This document shows, piece by piece, positions 63,401 to 64,000 of a stretch of 64,000 nucleotides of DNA. The stretch is from Chimonanthus salicifolius. Taxonomy: Eukaryota > Streptophyta > Magnoliopsida > Laurales > Calycanthaceae. The position numbers and the translations under genes were made by a program. The DNA lies in the NCBI GenBank assembly GCA_013350335.1, contig CM023537.1, forward strand, positions 46,746,111-46,810,110, written 5' to 3'. Every line of letters starts with the position of its first letter. Position 1 is the first letter of the stretch. The notes below the pieces were generated by a model that had not been told where the DNA came from, did not search any database, and saw only the letters and a program-made list of their open reading frames with translations.

Positions 63401-64000
63401 GACCTAATCTTCTTTCTATTCATCTACTCATTTGTGATTAAAATGCATATTAATATGTCTTATATTTAAAAAAGAAGAAGTCTCTACTTTGCAAAATATA
63501 GATCGATCTTTTAAATCATTACTCACTAAATATAAACTTAAAATCTCAAAACAATTAAGCGTGGATTGTGCCCTAGCCTATATTTTCTTTTTAGAGCCCA
63601 CATTTTGATGAATTTAAGTGGTTAGATATACTTATTTCACTTCTTAGATTTAGATTTGACTGCATAATTTTGGTTAACTCATTTTCACCGTCATATGAAC
63701 TTTAATGATATAAATATTTATTCAATAGTTCAAATTCACTACTTAAAATAAAAATAAAAAATTAGACGACCTCTTAGTTTCCAACTTTAGATAAATCAAT
63801 TGGTGATTGATATTAAAACTATAAAAATAATAATCCAATGGTGAGAGATTGATAGAGTGATCACATCAATGGTCAAGACCATCTTAGGGTCTGAAACGCT
63901 AAAACAAAATAAATTGGGCGATCCTTGGATCGGATCCGAGAGTCCTTATTGGACTCAAGGATCCAGATTGCAAATAGACTACTTGATCCAGGCTGGACAG
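60436..64000 (+). repeat. AT-rich repeat block, copy 2, right part
   Basis: It is colinear in pieces with 22174-25073 and runs past the window end. Internal sub-blocks beginning near 60775, 61310 and 62290 (ACTGGAATAAATG, CTCCCCCTCATG, ACTTTCAAAATAAATTGTCA) repeat one another. Only chance open frames occur. Confidence 0.7.

Noticed and set aside
1..64000. CRISPR arrays, bacterial operons or viral gene clusters
   Set aside because: No regularly spaced short repeats with unique spacers and no such genes. Everything readable is plant nuclear in type.

Overview
The window is nuclear DNA of a flowering plant. Coding exons are short and separated by GT-AG introns, intergenic DNA is AT-rich, and much of the space is held by plant-type LTR retrotransposons, TRIMs, a LINE, hAT-like and Mutator-like elements. 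The species cannot be named from sequence alone. No bacterial, organellar or viral gene block was seen.

Three host genes can be read. (1) 1860-6856 (+): an intact eight-exon MATE transporter of 499 codons, closest in remembered sequence to TRANSPARENT TESTA 12 / DTX41, the vacuolar flavonoid/H+ antiporter of the proanthocyanidin pathway. (2) 26018-29151 (+): a six-exon nitronate monooxygenase (2-nitropropane dioxygenase-like) gene with a destroyed splice donor and an in-frame stop, so probably a pseudogene. (3) 34665-40923 (-): a second TT12-like MATE gene facing the first. Its exons 2-7 have exactly the same lengths as those of the first copy, but exon 1 carries a one-base frameshift. The two MATE genes are thus an inverted paralogous pair about 28 kb apart with the decaying oxygenase between them. 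A fragment of a second oxygenase copy (intron 2 and the start of exon 3) survives at 21229-21383.

The rest is a layered repeat landscape. 10445-11211 is a MITE-like element split by a complete 515-bp TRIM. 11884-21005 is a nest of LTR elements: a possible Copia LTR, the 3' end and LTR of a Tekay/Del-like gypsy element, and a complete non-autonomous Copia-type element with AAAAA target duplications inside Tat/Athila-like sequence. 21390-25080 and 55440-64000 are diverged direct copies of an AT-rich repeat block. 31226-32877 and 45431-45601 are two members of a hAT-like family with 8-bp target duplications and subterminal ATATCGGCCGATAT palindromes. 35305-35882 is a tandem TRIM with three LTRs inside an intron of the second MATE gene. 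42293-45168 and 57233-60435 are related solo LTRs, each with a perfect 5-bp target duplication; the unoccupied version of the second site is preserved at 22174. 46651-52755 holds a tandem duplication and a dead MULE transposase gene interrupted by a Tekay-like LTR.

No new multi-gene system was found. The points most worth following are the inverted TT12-like pair with one frameshifted member, the decayed oxygenase and its fragment, and the hAT-like family with CGGCCG palindromes. Exon boundaries, target duplications and terminal repeats were read by eye. Family names rest on remembered motifs, not on a database search.
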